This document shows, piece by piece, positions 22,486-33,214 of a DNA stretch of 64,000 bases. The notes beneath the pieces are model-generated. The model ran no database searches, had not been told where the DNA came from, and was given only the letters and a program-made list of their open reading frames with translations. This DNA is from Ustulina deusta. Lineage: Eukaryota; Ascomycota; Sordariomycetes; Xylariales; Xylariaceae. A program made the translations under genes and the position numbers. The stretch is taken from contig JAJNNX010000027.1 of assembly GCA_023159155.1 (NCBI GenBank), positions 186,001 to 250,000 of the forward strand, written 5' to 3'. Every line of letters begins with the position of its first letter. Position 1 is the first letter of the stretch.

Positions 22486-23456
22486 GCGGGCTAGACGTTT
22501 GATTTTATTGTCTTCATGAGGGACATTGTTGAAGATGCCCTGTCCGGGGATTGCTGGACTTTAGGCGATGGAGCTGGGGTTTGCGTCTGCCATTGGAATG
22601 TTGAATACAGGAATGTTTTTCCTGATACTAGGGGTGTAATGGTCTGTGATAGTATGACAAGTACGACTTCTCTCAACGGTATGAAATTCTATTTTTCCAT
22701 TAGCAAAACTGATTCGTTGTTGTCACCAATCTCCTCCGGTCTCTAGAACCTTTGCCACCGATACCTTTCCTTATATTCCAATAATACTTTTGCAAGTCTA
22801 TTTCACGCCATAAATCTGCTGCATATAGACAAAGGCTAGCCAATGGAGAATTCAAACTCACTACACAACAACATCACTCAAGTGGGTAGCCAGAGTTACC
22901 CGTTGCTGACAGCAGTTAACATTGGCTGTCGATTAATTTGTGTTGTTTCAGTACTGGGGCTGTCCTTTACCTGCGAGCGTCAGCCAACACGCGGCATCAA
23001 AGGCAGGAATGGTTCATGAGGTGTGATGGTAAAATTGGGGCAGCCAAGCCACAGCCTCAAATTGCGGGGTATCTACAGCACATCTAGTGCTGCGTCACAG
23101 GTGACCCCGCGCTATTAATAGGTACCATTAGCACACTGCACCAAGCGGGACCCTGCAAGTAGCATGACGATTGAGTAAATGATTCGTCAGCTTAAACGTG
23201 GCTTTTCTCGAGCTCTGTTCTCTATTCAACATGTATTGATTTATTTGTACACATGTCACTCCTCGAACCTAAATATTTTTTTTCACATTGTTTGCCCGAG
23301 ACTACTACCTGACAGAACGTCTGCACCACAGCAATTAGCGATTCCCTGTCTTTCTCGGCGAGCATCTCGCCGGGCGCAATCGCTCTTTTCCCTGAAGCCG
23401 CGCCAATGCGACACCACCTTCGATCCCACCCTCATTGTCTCTAACCCTGAGAGACT
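22486..23456. other. Intergenic between T5orf172 gene and ALG5
   Basis: 3' flank of the T5orf172 gene and promoter of ALG5. Short frames (for example 22,516-22,746 and 23,179-23,508) have no recognised features. The last one overlaps the ALG5 start in another frame and is a shadow. Confidence 0.5.
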
Positions 23457-24762
23457 ATGGATGCTCTTCTCGCGACCGTCGCCGACAGTCCGCTCCACCT
23501 CCTTCTAGGAGTAGGCGTGCTGCTTGGGGTGGCCTTTTATAGTGTACGAGAAACACAGAGTCCAGAACATTGAATGAGCCCTGTTATCTAATGCTGACCT
23601 TCATTAGCTCTTTGCCCTGCTCCATCTTGTTGCGCCCAAACCCCGCGCTGTGTTTCCCTTGGAGAAAACCTACACCACCACGAGCCCAAATAGCAGAGAG
23701 AACATCCGAAGGCAATTGCCATGCTGGCACGACCGCTGGCTGGCCGAACGTCGCCAAAGCGAGTATCTTGAGCAAAATGGGACCAATCCTACCGCAGCCT
23801 TTATACCTGATGCTGGCGCTATTGAACCCGCTGAGGTGCTCGTGAGCGTGGTCTTCCCAGCTTACAATGAAGAGAACCGGATTCTGCCCACGCTCAAGGA
23901 AGCAGTCGAGTACCTCGACGAGACATACGGCCGGGGCACCCACCTGAAGCCAGAGAGCGGTGCTAAGAAACCCACGTCGCGCCCGTCCACGCCCCGCCGC
24001 CATCTCCATGCCCAGAACACGCCGCGCGAGGACCTCTCCGGCTACGAAATCATCATCGTCAACGACGGAAGCAGTGACAGGACAGTGGACGTGGCATTGC
24101 AGTTCGCGCGCGAGTACGGGCTGCATGACATCCTGCGCGTTGTGACGCTTGAGAAGAACCGCGGCAAGGGTGGCGGCGTGACGCATGGCCTACGACACGT
24201 ACGGGGCGCATACGCGCTCTTTGCCGACGCTGACGGAGCGTCCAAGTTTAGCGATTTGGGCAAGCTGGTGGAGGGGTGCGAGGAGGTGGTGGACGGGGCT
24301 TACCGAGGCGTCGCGATCGGGAGCCGCGGCCATCTCGTCGGCAGCGAGGCCGTGGTGAAGCGGTCGGCGCTGCGGAACTTCCTGATGCGCTCTTTCCATC
24401 TCATCCTCACCATCCTGACGCCCCCGGCCACGAGTCGCATCCGCGACACGCAGTGCGGCTTCAAGCTGTTCTCGCGCGCCGCCCTCCCCTACATCGTCCC
24501 TTACATGCACGCCGAAGGCTGGATCTTCGACATTGAGATGCTCATGCTAGCCGAGTCGGCACCCGCCGTGCCGGTGCTTGGGTCAGACGGCGCTGTTATT
24601 GGCAGCTCTCCTGGCATCAAGGTCGCCGAGGTCCCCATCGATTGGCACGAGGTCGGGGGCAGTAAGCTGAATGTGATCCAGGACAGTATCAAGATGGCTG
24701 TTGGCCTCGCCGTGCTTCGCGCTAGCTGGATGATGGGCGTGTATAGGAGACGTCTAACGTAA
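23457..24762 (+). CDS. ALG5: Dolichyl-phosphate beta-glucosyltransferase
   Basis: Transfers glucose from UDP-glucose to dolichyl phosphate at the ER membrane, feeding N-glycan assembly. Exon 1 (23,457-23,543) encodes a short hydrophobic anchor beginning MDALLATVADSPLHLL. A 64-base intron (GTACGA...CATTAG, branch CTGAC) precedes exon 2 (23,608-24,762), phase 0, total 413 residues against about 330 in yeast. GT2-family motifs are clear: SVVFPAYNEENRI, IIIVNDGSSDRT, LFADADGASKF (the DxD-like site), IGSRGHLVGSEA, RDTQCGFKLFSR and EGWIFDIEML. The N-terminal membrane anchor and GFKLF separate it from DPM1. Extra length lies in a Lys/Pro/Arg-rich insert at about 135-165. It converges with ERG1. Confidence 0.93.
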
Positions 24763-25167
24763 GACGCGTTTCACCGCATGTTGGCAGAATAGTCGGATGG
24801 GTCTGTATATGTGCATTCATGCTCTGTCATACGGGTTAAGATTGCGTTGTGTTCTAGATACCCCCCTAAATAAAAACTGCGTTGCATTGAGCTGTGCCGA
24901 CTTCGTCAAGTTGGCTTAATGAAGTCTGTGGAGAAGAATGTCCGTCCTTGTGTGTCTCTCTGCCGCTTCTAAGCCCACCACTCGACTAGGTTCACGTAGC
25001 CACAATCCCGCAACTCAAGGTTATATCCTCACCCGTGACAGATTCCCCAGCTGACGTGTCCCCAACAGGAGACCGACCCAACGAGGGTGTTAGTGCAAAC
25101 TTTACACCTAACACTAATGCAGAAGAGTATATATTAAACGATTAGCTTGAGGAAGATTAGAAAACAA

Positions 25168-25296
25168 GGCCGGGTTGGTACGGCCTAGCGAAGCATCTGC
25201 ACACAATATCATTCATTCCCCAGCGTCAGCGTCTCGCACACAGCATTCCTTACTCTGCATCGCTAGGCACCGGGGGTTCGATTCCCTCGTTGGCCA
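25168..25296 (+). ncRNA. tRNA-like Pol III candidate
   Basis: A consensus T-arm/B box GGGGGTTCGATTCCC (25,272-25,286) is followed by GTTGGCC and then A. The start GGCCGGG (25,168-25,174) pairs with it through GGCC/GGCC plus two G-T pairs, as an acceptor stem would. Between them GCCTAGCGAAGCA (25,183-25,195) and TGCATCGCTAGGC (25,256-25,268) form a 13-bp stem with one mismatch and a ~60-base loop. A seven-T run starts at 25,302, as a Pol III stop. A standard D-arm and anticodon loop could not be placed, so it may be an intron-containing tRNA, a pseudogene or a tRNA-derived element. Confidence 0.45.
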
Positions 25297-25301
25297 AAAT
25301 C

Positions 25302-25308
25302 TTTTTTT
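25302..25308 (+). terminator. T-run, Pol III-type terminator candidate
   Basis: TTTTTTT six bases after the tRNA-like sequence, opening a long T/C tract. Confidence 0.45.
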
Positions 25309-25376
25309 CTTTTCTTTTTCCTTTTTTTTCCCCCTTCCCCTCTTAACTTCCTCTATCCTATTATTCTCGGGCTGTC

Positions 25377-25379
25377 CAT

Positions 25380-25412
<33 letters not shown>

Positions 25413-25420
25413 ACACACAC
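25377..25420. repeat. Microsatellite (CATA)n(CA)n
   Basis: About five CATA units followed by a dozen CA units with one interruption. Confidence 0.95.
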
Positions 25421-26045
25421 TTTACCCACCTCTCAAATGCTGTTGTTCAGAGATCAAGATACATACATGCCTCCTCTGAGAGACTTCCAGAGACGAGATG
25501 AGAACTATGCTGGCTGACTATGTTGCTCTTGAACCGATCTCGCTCACACCGACGATGTGCCGGGAGACGTGTCTGAGGTAGCTATGGCTTACCAGACAAC
25601 GTGAATCTCGGAATTGCCTCCGTGTAGGAAGTCCATAGCCGTAGGTAGAGGTCTAATATATCCGGGGGGACTTGGAGAGATTGCCGTTCATATGTAAAAG
25701 GGTGCATAAGTCTTGCTATTATCATGCAAAGTATATAGATCTAGATCTTCCATAAATCATCATTTCTTCTTCTTCTTTTTATCCCCTGCTCGCCTCTATC
25801 TTATAAGCACTCCCCCAATAGGGTAAAGGGGCCAACTATTCTAGCATGACCATGAACTCATCATACCAGCGAGAGATAGAGAGAGAGAACATTATTATTA
25901 CATATTACCTACTTGTGTACAATTTCCACGACCAAGCCAAGCGTAGTCTCTGCCTAAGATTCGGGGGGTTTTTCCCCCTTCGCCCAGGGGATTTCTTCTT
26001 CTATATCTATTTATCTTCTTTTTTTTTCTCTTTTTTTTTGGTTCT

Positions 26046-27608
26046 TTAACTGAACAACTCCTCCAACATGACGGGCAGGAAGACGACGCTGGCGGTCCAG
26101 AGGATGCTGACGGCGTTCCACAGCAGCAGCGGCAGCTTCCAGAGCCCCGTCTCCTTCCAGTCGAGCCAGATGGCGACGAAGGCGACGGTGAAGAAGTGGT
26201 AGCCCAGCAGGGCCGGGCGCTGGATCAGCCCGCCCAGGAAGCCCATCGGGTCCGCCGACCAGCCCATCTCGAAGTACGCGAAGCACCCGCGCTGCAGCTT
26301 CGCGAGGTTCTTGTCCTCGGCCGCGAAGAGGCTGTACAGCGCCTGCGCCAGCACGTTGATGATGGAGGTCAGATGCTTGCGCCGCGTGTGCAGCGTCGCC
26401 ATGGCCTGGCGCACGGCTGCGTAGTCGCCCAGGTTCGCCACCTTGGCCGGCGAGAGCTCCTCCGAGAGGATGATGGCGTCGTTGAGCGCCACCGTCATGC
26501 CACCGCCCGTCAGTGGGTGGCGCATGTTCATGGCGTCGCCCAGGAGCACGAGCCCGGCGTGTGCGCCCTGCTTCGTCGGCGGCAGCCAGCTGTTCGGCAT
26601 GCTGGTGGGGATCTTGTCATCCTTCTCGAGCGCCGCGCGGAATGAGGGCTGGATGCAGGCCGGGAGCGCCGGCAGTACGACGTTCGCCAGATAGCCGCGG
26701 ACGCCGCCCGCGGCCGGCGCCGCCTCGGGCAGTTTCTCGGGCACGTTGACGAGCGCGCGGGTCTCATGCGTCCCGATCTGGTAGAGTAGGCACAGCGTCT
26801 TTCCGCCGATGACGACGTGTCCGTAGCCCGCGTGCGGGAGCACGCAGTCGATCAGCTCGAGGGCGTAGAACTTGCTACGGACGATGGGCGCGCGGCCGAT
26901 GTATTCCTTGCGGAATCTGGAGGCGTAGCCGTCGGCGATGATGGTCAGCTGGCCGAAGAAGCAGTCGGGTTCCTTCTGGCCTGTCGCGGGGTTCACGGTC
27001 AGTGTCCGAACCCCCAGGATCTCGGGGGAGCCGTCGCTCTTGACGGTGTCTACGGCTTCAGTTTCGAAGATGGTGATGTTGGGGTTCTTCATGCATGTCT
27101 TCCGTAGTTGCATTATGAAGCGGCCATGATGGAAACTTCGGCCCTTGGGTCTGCCCGGGTCCTGCTCCTCTTGCTTCGCCTTTCCATTTGCGGCTCCGGA
27201 TCCGTTCCCACGGCTGTTCGCGGGCGGTCCCGACAACTGGACGGGTGGGCGCTTCCCCTCGTTGGGATATGGGTACTTCATGCACATATCCTGGCCATAC
27301 CATATTACGTCCATGCCGACATTTGTTACCGCATCGATGCCCTCGACGCAGTGCTCTAGACCCAATCTTTGCAGCGACTTGTAACCGCCCGGCTGTAGTA
27401 GCTCGCCGACTATGCGATTGGGTTCCTTCAGCCACCTCTCGAGCAGGATAACGCTGCGCCCCTGATTTGCCAGCGTGTTGGCGACGGCGCATCCAAAGAC
27501 GCCAGCGCCAACGACCACGACGTCGGCCTCATGGTACTTGGACCGTCGAGCGGCGAGGTCCTCCTGGAGGGTCGAGGTCGAGGTCGAGGTACTCGTTATT
27601 TGACGCAT
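26046..27608 (-). CDS. ERG1: Squalene monooxygenase (squalene epoxidase)
   Basis: Oxidises squalene to 2,3-oxidosqualene in ergosterol synthesis at the ER; the family is the target of allylamine antifungals. The frame is one exon of 520 residues from the Met at 27,608 (MRQITSTSTS). The open frame runs further upstream but without another Met. FAD-binding features are clear: VVVVGAGVFGCAVA (about 30-43, GxGxxG), ERWLKEPNRIVGELLQPGG, the adenine-side region with ADGYASRFR, and GDAMNMRHPLTGGGMTVAL. The C-terminus is hydrophobic (YHFFTVAFVAIWL and LWNAVSILWTASVVFLPVM), as in all members. A Gly/Asn/Lys-rich insert (NSRGNGSGAANGKAKQ) lies before GRSFHHGRFI and is typical of filamentous fungi. Length is close to yeast Erg1 (496). 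Confidence 0.95.
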   Translation of the reverse strand: MRQITSTSTSTSTLQEDLAARRSKYHEADVVVVGAGVFGCAVANTLANQGRSVILLERWLKEPNRIVGELLQPGGYKSLQRLGLEHCVEGIDAVTNVGMDVIWYGQDMCMKYPYPNEGKRPPVQLSGPPANSRGNGSGAANGKAKQEEQDPGRPKGRSFHHGRFIMQLRKTCMKNPNITIFETEAVDTVKSDGSPEILGVRTLTVNPATGQKEPDCFFGQLTIIADGYASRFRKEYIGRAPIVRSKFYALELIDCVLPHAGYGHVVIGGKTLCLLYQIGTHETRALVNVPEKLPEAAPAAGGVRGYLANVVLPALPACIQPSFRAALEKDDKIPTSMPNSWLPPTKQGAHAGLVLLGDAMNMRHPLTGGGMTVALNDAIILSEELSPAKVANLGDYAAVRQAMATLHTRRKHLTSIINVLAQALYSLFAAEDKNLAKLQRGCFAYFEMGWSADPMGFLGGLIQRPALLGYHFFTVAFVAIWLDWKETGLWKLPLLLWNAVSILWTASVVFLPVMLEELFS

Positions 27609-28602
27609 CGAGGACGTTTCTGCCGCGACGTGTTGTCCGGCTGGATGTGTATATACTGTGGATGCTGTATGTATTCGGCGTGGGCGACTGAGCGTTGTCT
27701 GTCTGTCTGACTGCAGGTGTGGGGGGAGTAGGGAGTCGGAGGAGACTGTGTTTATGAGGTGAGGGAGGTGTCGAGCAGGACGGACGGATCCCAATGTTCA
27801 ATGACGGCGAGGCTTATTAAGAATGGATGGGGACGAACTGGAGAGCCGGGGTGAATTGAGGAAAAGAGGCGGTAAAGGCAAAGGACGCTGCAGCGGGCGG
27901 GGAAAAGGGCCTAGTTTATCTAGTGTTCGTCAGGTCATATGGGACGATTTGTCGAACCACGGCCGTGGCAATGAGCGACACCTAATCTTCGAGAATGGGT
28001 CGCCGATGAAGGAAAGGCCTCAACGGTCCCGGAATCGATACCGTAACGGCTGGCTACTTGCGCTGTCTCGATCTCGGAATTCTAATACAGTACAGCTGGG
28101 TTTGGTGCCAAGCCCCGGCTCTTGAGCTGCCAGCCAATCAGATTGCACGCTATACGAATAAGAGGTCAAGGAGCTGACAACGAGCCGGCTAGGCTAGGCT
28201 AGCGTAGGTACCTAGCTAGCTGTAAGAATACTTACGCACCTGTGCAGTCTGGAATCACCCCCTTGGCCCCTGAAAGCTTACACGCCAGCATTTCATCACA
28301 TGAAAGTCTCGACGATGCACTACGTCAGCAAAGGGACATCAAGTATACTACTAAGTATGTAGGCATTAGCGCAACGATTCCTTCCATCCTAACAATTTGT
28401 CTACCGGCACTACCTACTCGATACTGAAGGTATACTACGTAGATCGGGAGCATCTAGGAGCAAGGAGCATGGCCATATACAAACAAGTGATTTATACAGC
28501 CATTACAGCAGTTGTTGCAACGCAACCGCCGTCTCGTGGTATCGTATCTATAGTTGATGTTTTGTGTACAAAGTTGTCCGTCCCCCTTTACCTATTCTCG
28601 TG
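27609..28602. other. ERG1 promoter and PPR-gene 3' flank
   Basis: No supported gene. A 100-codon plus-strand frame at 27,823-28,125 is Arg/Gly/Ser-rich and without family signal. GCTAGGCTAGGCTAGC-type short repeats lie near 28,187-28,205, and the CTAG-rich stretch continues to 28,220. A sterol response element could not be pinned down by eye. Confidence 0.45.
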
Positions 28603-31515
28603 CTACGGCGGCGCGTTGAAGAAACCCAGGTACCCCCGCTCCGTTCCATATGGAACCGTACAACTTGGTATCTGCCCTGCCGCCTTCTTCGCTTCCAGGT
28701 CGGTCAGCGCATCGCCATAAATCTGTAAAGTCTCTTGCGATATTACGTTGCCCTGTATGCGAATCTTGGTCCGGGTATGTGTTAGATGCCGGATGCCACG
28801 CTCTATCACGTCCAACAACGCTGTCTTGGCGTCGCTCGGGTGTATCTTTTCAACCTGCCTGCGAATTGACTGAAGATGCAGCAATGGCTCCTTGTCGGCC
28901 GAATATTCGCTCTCGCACATGCTATCGATGAGGGCATTCATTCCCCCAACATCTAATAAATTTGAGTAAGCTGTCGCGAGTGCTCGGAAACTTTGGGATG
29001 AAAAACAGAGTTCCGATGACCCGCTTCTATGCCGGGCTAGCTGGCACAGAGAAATGGCCTTCTCGTACTCGCCAACCTTGACACAGATGGTCGCCATGTG
29101 AGTAAGGACAGCTGGGGCGATGGCGATCTGCGACGATTCGAAGCGGCTGATGAGGTTTCGCATATGAATCACCACATCCTCAGGGCTGCCCTGAAACTCA
29201 GCGACCTGTCGTCTGATGAAAGTCGATACGGCTGGTCCAACATCATGGCCCTGAGCATGGGCATCTTGTATCATGGTAAGGGCAGGGCCAAAGCCGAAGG
29301 CTTTTGCTTGGAGTGCTGCCAAGACAGCCAACCGGAGACAGTGACTGCTGAAGGGCATGCCATAATCGAGCGCACTCTTGTAAATGTTGACCGCCGACGT
29401 AGCCCTGCCATCCATCAATTCTTGGTTCATAGCCTCGAATATATCCCACTTGTTTGTCGATCTCCCCGAGTATGCCATTTTGTCGACAGTGATCATCTTT
29501 CCCGGCCGGACATTCATATGTCCACGGCCTGTACGTTGTGCTGCTTGACTCATGATCCTCTGCGTCACTGCGTCAAAGCAGTCTGGATTAAGTGCTTTGA
29601 ATTTAGCATGTACCATCCGCAATTCTGGAAAGCTAATCTTCCACTTTGCCCAGCAGTTATACAAAACTGAGTTGCAGAACCCGGCATTTATTGCGAAGCC
29701 TTCTTGACTGCAAAGGTCCAACCATACTATGAATCCTTTCATATCACGAGCTTGGCCATACCTTTTAGCCACAAGCGTGACCATGTGCAGGTGAAACCCA
29801 ACACCCAGCTCTCGGACGAAGAGCATAGCGAAATCTTGAGTCTCGGCAGCCGAATGTGACTCTGCGAATACCTTCAATACGAGAACAAAGGCACTACGGT
29901 AAGAAGCCGGCCCAGCCAACTCGCTGGGTCGCACCCGTCTGAAAGTTGCAAGCACACCATCCCAGTCTCCTGCCTTGGCTTTCAACAACGCTAGTTTAAG
30001 AGCGATGTCGTCCCTCATCTCTGGGTAGTCGTGCACGACTTTGTCGGCGTACGCGTATGCCATTTCCGTCTCCCCTGCCTTGGCTGCAATCTCGACAAAG
30101 GTGCGATATACACCTTCTGGATGATTGATTTTTTCCAGGAGTCCAAGCGAGACTATCTTTTCGAACATTTCTTCCGTTTTGTATATATTTTCGCGACGAG
30201 TCCAATAAGCACGCAACACCTGCATAATCCATCGTGACCGCAGCCTTCCATTCGGACATTTCATTTGGGCAATGGCCTCTAGAATCGAGCTTGCCTGTAA
30301 CCCTTTCATGGCCTCGACTGATGCTATAACATGGTCCATGGTCTCATCGAAATATTCGGATGCGGGCTCTACACGTGAATAATGAAGCAAGAAAATCTTG
30401 AACACAGCTTTGTGGTCTCTGTGTTGAGAGAACGTACGAATGGCTAAGCTGGTACACCTCTCCTGGTTCTCCACCCAGCCGAGCATTCTCCAATAGACGT
30501 GTAGGGCGACAGCGAAACGCTTCAATGACAATGTCTCGCGCACCAGAAGCCAGCCTACATCTTCCATGTGTATTCCACGCGCTCCATGCTGTTCGTGGAG
30601 CTTTGCTAGGTACAGTTTGGCAGCCGCAATTATACTTTCTGTAGAACGGGGTGTATCAATGTTTGGCTGGCGAAGATGGAACTCTATGATTGGCAATGGG
30701 TTATAGGCAAAGTATTGGGTCTCGTTCAGCGGGGTGAGTTCGATGATGGTAGATAGTATTCGGCTGGCATCTTCCCATCTGCCACTTGCTTGACATTCTT
30801 GTGATACACGGGCCGAAAGTTCTATCCACCTGTCACGCTGAGAGCTGGAGCAGACCGAGGGAGAATTCAACACGAGTAATAAAATCGCCTGGTCCAGTCT
30901 GTTCTCGTCTGTGCTCGCTAGAAGGTTCTCGATCGAGAGGATGAGGGCATTTTGGCACCTCTGTGCCACGGAGGACGCACTCGGTTGCGACGGTTTGATC
31001 GTCTTGCTAATCATGCTATCGCCCATCGACTGGCTTGCTAGCGGAGTTGGGATTCGGCGTCTCGCGAGAACGGGGGGTTGCTGAGAAGTAGCAGGTTGTG
31101 GCGGCGACGACTGCGATGGCGAGGGTTGTGATGCTTGCACGTGTTGCTGACTGCTGTCTTCGTGGGATGGGTCGTGGCTTTCGACGTCCTCCAGGATTGC
31201 ATTCTCGGGTCCGGCCGTCTCAGCATTGCCGTGCTTCCCCCGCCCCTCGCCCTCCCTTTCGTGCCGTTGCAAGTTCGGACCGGCAGGGGCGGCGTCATCG
31301 GGCAGCCCTGGCAGTTGGTCCAGCTTCTGTCTCCCGCCGGGGCGATACTGTCTCGCCGACTTTAATTTCTGTTTGTTCGCGACCACTGCTTTCAACGTAC
31401 TGATTCGTCGTCTGCGGTCTTCGACTATCACGCCAATCGCACACGACGTTCCTAGAACAATGCTGCGCAGGGCACGAATAGCCGCCTTGGAGGGGAGGGG
31501 CAATGGTGGCGACAT
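28603..31515 (-). CDS. Mitochondrial pentatricopeptide repeat (PPR) protein
   Basis: A single exon of 970 residues. PPR proteins bind organellar RNA and help its processing or translation. The N-terminus is basic, with a hydrophobic patch (AIRALRSIVLGTSCAIGVIVEDRRRRIS) fitting mitochondrial import, followed by a Gln/Pro/Ser-rich linker (about 110-170). The rest is helical with about 35-residue spacing, for example LALLKAKAGDWDGVLATFRRV, WDIFEAMNQELMDGRATSAVNIYKSALDYGMPF (split here at residues 715-750) and KVGEYEKAISLCQLARH. Yeast Cya5/Aep-type regulators are of this kind, but I cannot assign a specific target. The start at 31,515 is the first in-frame Met. Confidence 0.8.
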   Translation of the reverse strand: MSPPLPLPSKAAIRALRSIVLGTSCAIGVIVEDRRRRISTLKAVVANKQKLKSARQYRPGGRQKLDQLPGLPDDAAPAGPNLQRHEREGEGRGKHGNAETAGPENAILEDVESHDPSHEDSSQQHVQASQPSPSQSSPPQPATSQQPPVLARRRIPTPLASQSMGDSMISKTIKPSQPSASSVAQRCQNALILSIENLLASTDENRLDQAILLLVLNSPSVCSSSQRDRWIELSARVSQECQASGRWEDASRILSTIIELTPLNETQYFAYNPLPIIEFHLRQPNIDTPRSTESIIAAAKLYLAKLHEQHGARGIHMEDVGWLLVRETLSLKRFAVALHVYWRMLGWVENQERCTSLAIRTFSQHRDHKAVFKIFLLHYSRVEPASEYFDETMDHVIASVEAMKGLQASSILEAIAQMKCPNGRLRSRWIMQVLRAYWTRRENIYKTEEMFEKIVSLGLLEKINHPEGVYRTFVEIAAKAGETEMAYAYADKVVHDYPEMRDDIALKLALLKAKAGDWDGVLATFRRVRPSELAGPASYRSAFVLVLKVFAESHSAAETQDFAMLFVRELGVGFHLHMVTLVAKRYGQARDMKGFIVWLDLCSQEGFAINAGFCNSVLYNCWAKWKISFPELRMVHAKFKALNPDCFDAVTQRIMSQAAQRTGRGHMNVRPGKMITVDKMAYSGRSTNKWDIFEAMNQELMDGRATSAVNIYKSALDYGMPFSSHCLRLAVLAALQAKAFGFGPALTMIQDAHAQGHDVGPAVSTFIRRQVAEFQGSPEDVVIHMRNLISRFESSQIAIAPAVLTHMATICVKVGEYEKAISLCQLARHRSGSSELCFSSQSFRALATAYSNLLDVGGMNALIDSMCESEYSADKEPLLHLQSIRRQVEKIHPSDAKTALLDVIERGIRHLTHTRTKIRIQGNVISQETLQIYGDALTDLEAKKAAGQIPSCTVPYGTERGYLGFFNAPP

Positions 31516-31984
31516 GTCGCTTTGCCGCGCGTAGCCATAGCCGACCGAGGAGCAGTTGGCTGTGCCTAGGTCGCGTTGCAGTGTTGAAAATGGGGACGTG
31601 GTTGAAGCTTTGATGTGCCGACTGTATGTGTTGAAATTGATTGATCGTCCGGCCGCTATTTAATACCTACTACCTAAGTAAGTATTTGCTTACGCTACCT
31701 GCGATAGCGCATCTCCACAAGAGCCCATTCGCCAATTAGCCCAATCACCACCAAAGTAGCGAGAATCCTGCCCGCCCTCCCACTTTAATCATCCCATGCG
31801 TAGAGAGGGGAGGCCAGAAATATGCGCTGTTTACGGGATATGATACATCTGAATGAGCTTGAGATATCTACTAAGGTACATGGTTTCTAATCGTCCGTCT
31901 TCGTCTATAGTACCCAAACGCCGTGTAAATGCTCAAGTTGTATACACAAAAGGCCATGCCAGGCACGTCTATGTAGCCAGGACA
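31516..31984. other. Promoter of the PPR gene and 3' flank of the carrier gene
   Basis: Both flanking genes are on the minus strand. An inverted pair TACCTACTACCTAAGTAAGTA lies near 31,664-31,685. No gene supported. Confidence 0.45.
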
Positions 31985-33214
31985 TCACCCACGACCCTGT
32001 CGGGACATTTCCTGCCGTTCTACTGGCCTCCAGGTTTCCAGTTGCCGCAAAATAGTCTGGTACAAAAACAACATGCAACCACTCTGAACGCTAGTCCAGA
32101 CAAAGCGCGGCCCAACGCCTCTAAACCACCCGCCAACTCCTTCTGTTTTGTATATAAGTCTCAGCCCTTTAAAAATGGAGTCTTCGTCTAGGGGAATGGC
32201 GCCCGGGCGTGGTAAAGAGGTCGACGGTGATGAGGTTGAGATAGGGCGTATTTGAGAATTAGGTGAAGAGGCGGATATTGGCTGCTTTGCCGGCGATTCT
32301 TTTATACCTGACTTGGCATCCATCGTAGCACGGTCTTTTGGCTTGTGCAAAACTGGCACGGGATCGATCTGGGTTTGAAGACGAGTCTTCACAACGTCCA
32401 GAGGACACGTCATGACGCCAGCCAACCCTCCACCTGCGGCTCCTGTCAGAAGTTCTAGACGGACCCCGAGGTCACGGCTGTCCTTCCATTCTCGCGCCCA
32501 GCTTTGAAATTGCTCGTAAAACATGAATTGTAAAGCGGAAAAGGGAAGGTCTCGGTAAAGCGTCGCCTTAAATCCGGAAAAGAGCTCCGAGAAACCTTCC
32601 GTTCGAATGATTGTCCTCGCGGCATCGAATGTTCCCTTATAGTTATAGCCGGATTTAAAGTAAGGATTATTAAAGCGCCCCTGGAGCTGAAGGCGCGTCT
32701 TTAGTACCTCGGATGGAACGTAAACGATCGATGCCGCCAGATCACCAATAAAGCCTGACAGACAAAGTATTAGTCTTGAATCGTTTGGCCGCTTTGCTGG
32801 GACCACAAACCAGCAGTCAGATAAGAGACATGGGCTTGCACCCCATAGTCCAACATATGCCGTTTACTCCACTCGTAGGTGCCGAAGAAAAGCACCGTTC
32901 CTGGAAAGGAGCCCATCATGGCTGGTAGCCAACCTCCGTATAATCCTCGTCTTATGCCCTCCTGCCGCCATATTGTGTAATAAGAGGATCCCAAGGACGA
33001 GTATTTCGGGGGGATATGAGGGTCGCCTTGTTGTCGTGTCTTAACGGTGTCGAGTGAGTGCATGAACAAGTCGCCGGTTGTGCCTCCGAGGCCTCCGGCG
33101 ATCATGGACTAAACGCCGAGAACAATTAGCGAGGCGCGGGACTCGTCCCAAGTTCGCATGACTGACATAAACGTAGGGGGGGCGTCTTTCCCCTTCGCCA
33201 CCGCCGATCGCCAT
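31985..33214 (-). CDS. Mitochondrial carrier family protein (Mme1/YMR166C-like)
   Basis: Inner-membrane solute carrier of 369 residues. Exons are 33,214-33,173, 33,108-32,811 and 32,754-31,985, phases consistent; introns GTTTAT...TTTAG and GTTTGT...GTCAG. The three SLC25 repeats are visible through their PxD/ExxKTR motifs: [22 protein letters not shown] and [11 protein letters not shown]. In the first, Ser replaces Pro; in the second, Glu replaces Asp. A Ser/Pro-rich insert (about 255-310) lengthens the loop after the third motif. The second repeat ([20 protein letters not shown]) is like the yeast carrier YMR166C/Mme1, linked to Mg2+ export from mitochondria; that assignment rests on memory of the family and is moderate. 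Confidence 0.85.

Larger units (their letters stand above)
24763..26045. other. Intergenic between convergent ALG5 and ERG1
   Basis: Holds the 3' ends of both genes, a tRNA-like sequence (25,168-25,296), a polypyrimidine tract (25,301-25,360) and a microsatellite. Other frames are unsupported. Confidence 0.5.

Noticed and set aside
25377..25420. CA-rich repeat considered as a CRISPR-like or regulatory array
   Set aside because: It is a plain microsatellite; CRISPR arrays are not expected in a fungal nuclear genome.
27823..28125. 100-codon plus-strand frame upstream of ERG1
   Set aside because: Arg/Gly/Ser-rich with no family signal; lies in the ERG1 promoter and has no supporting context.
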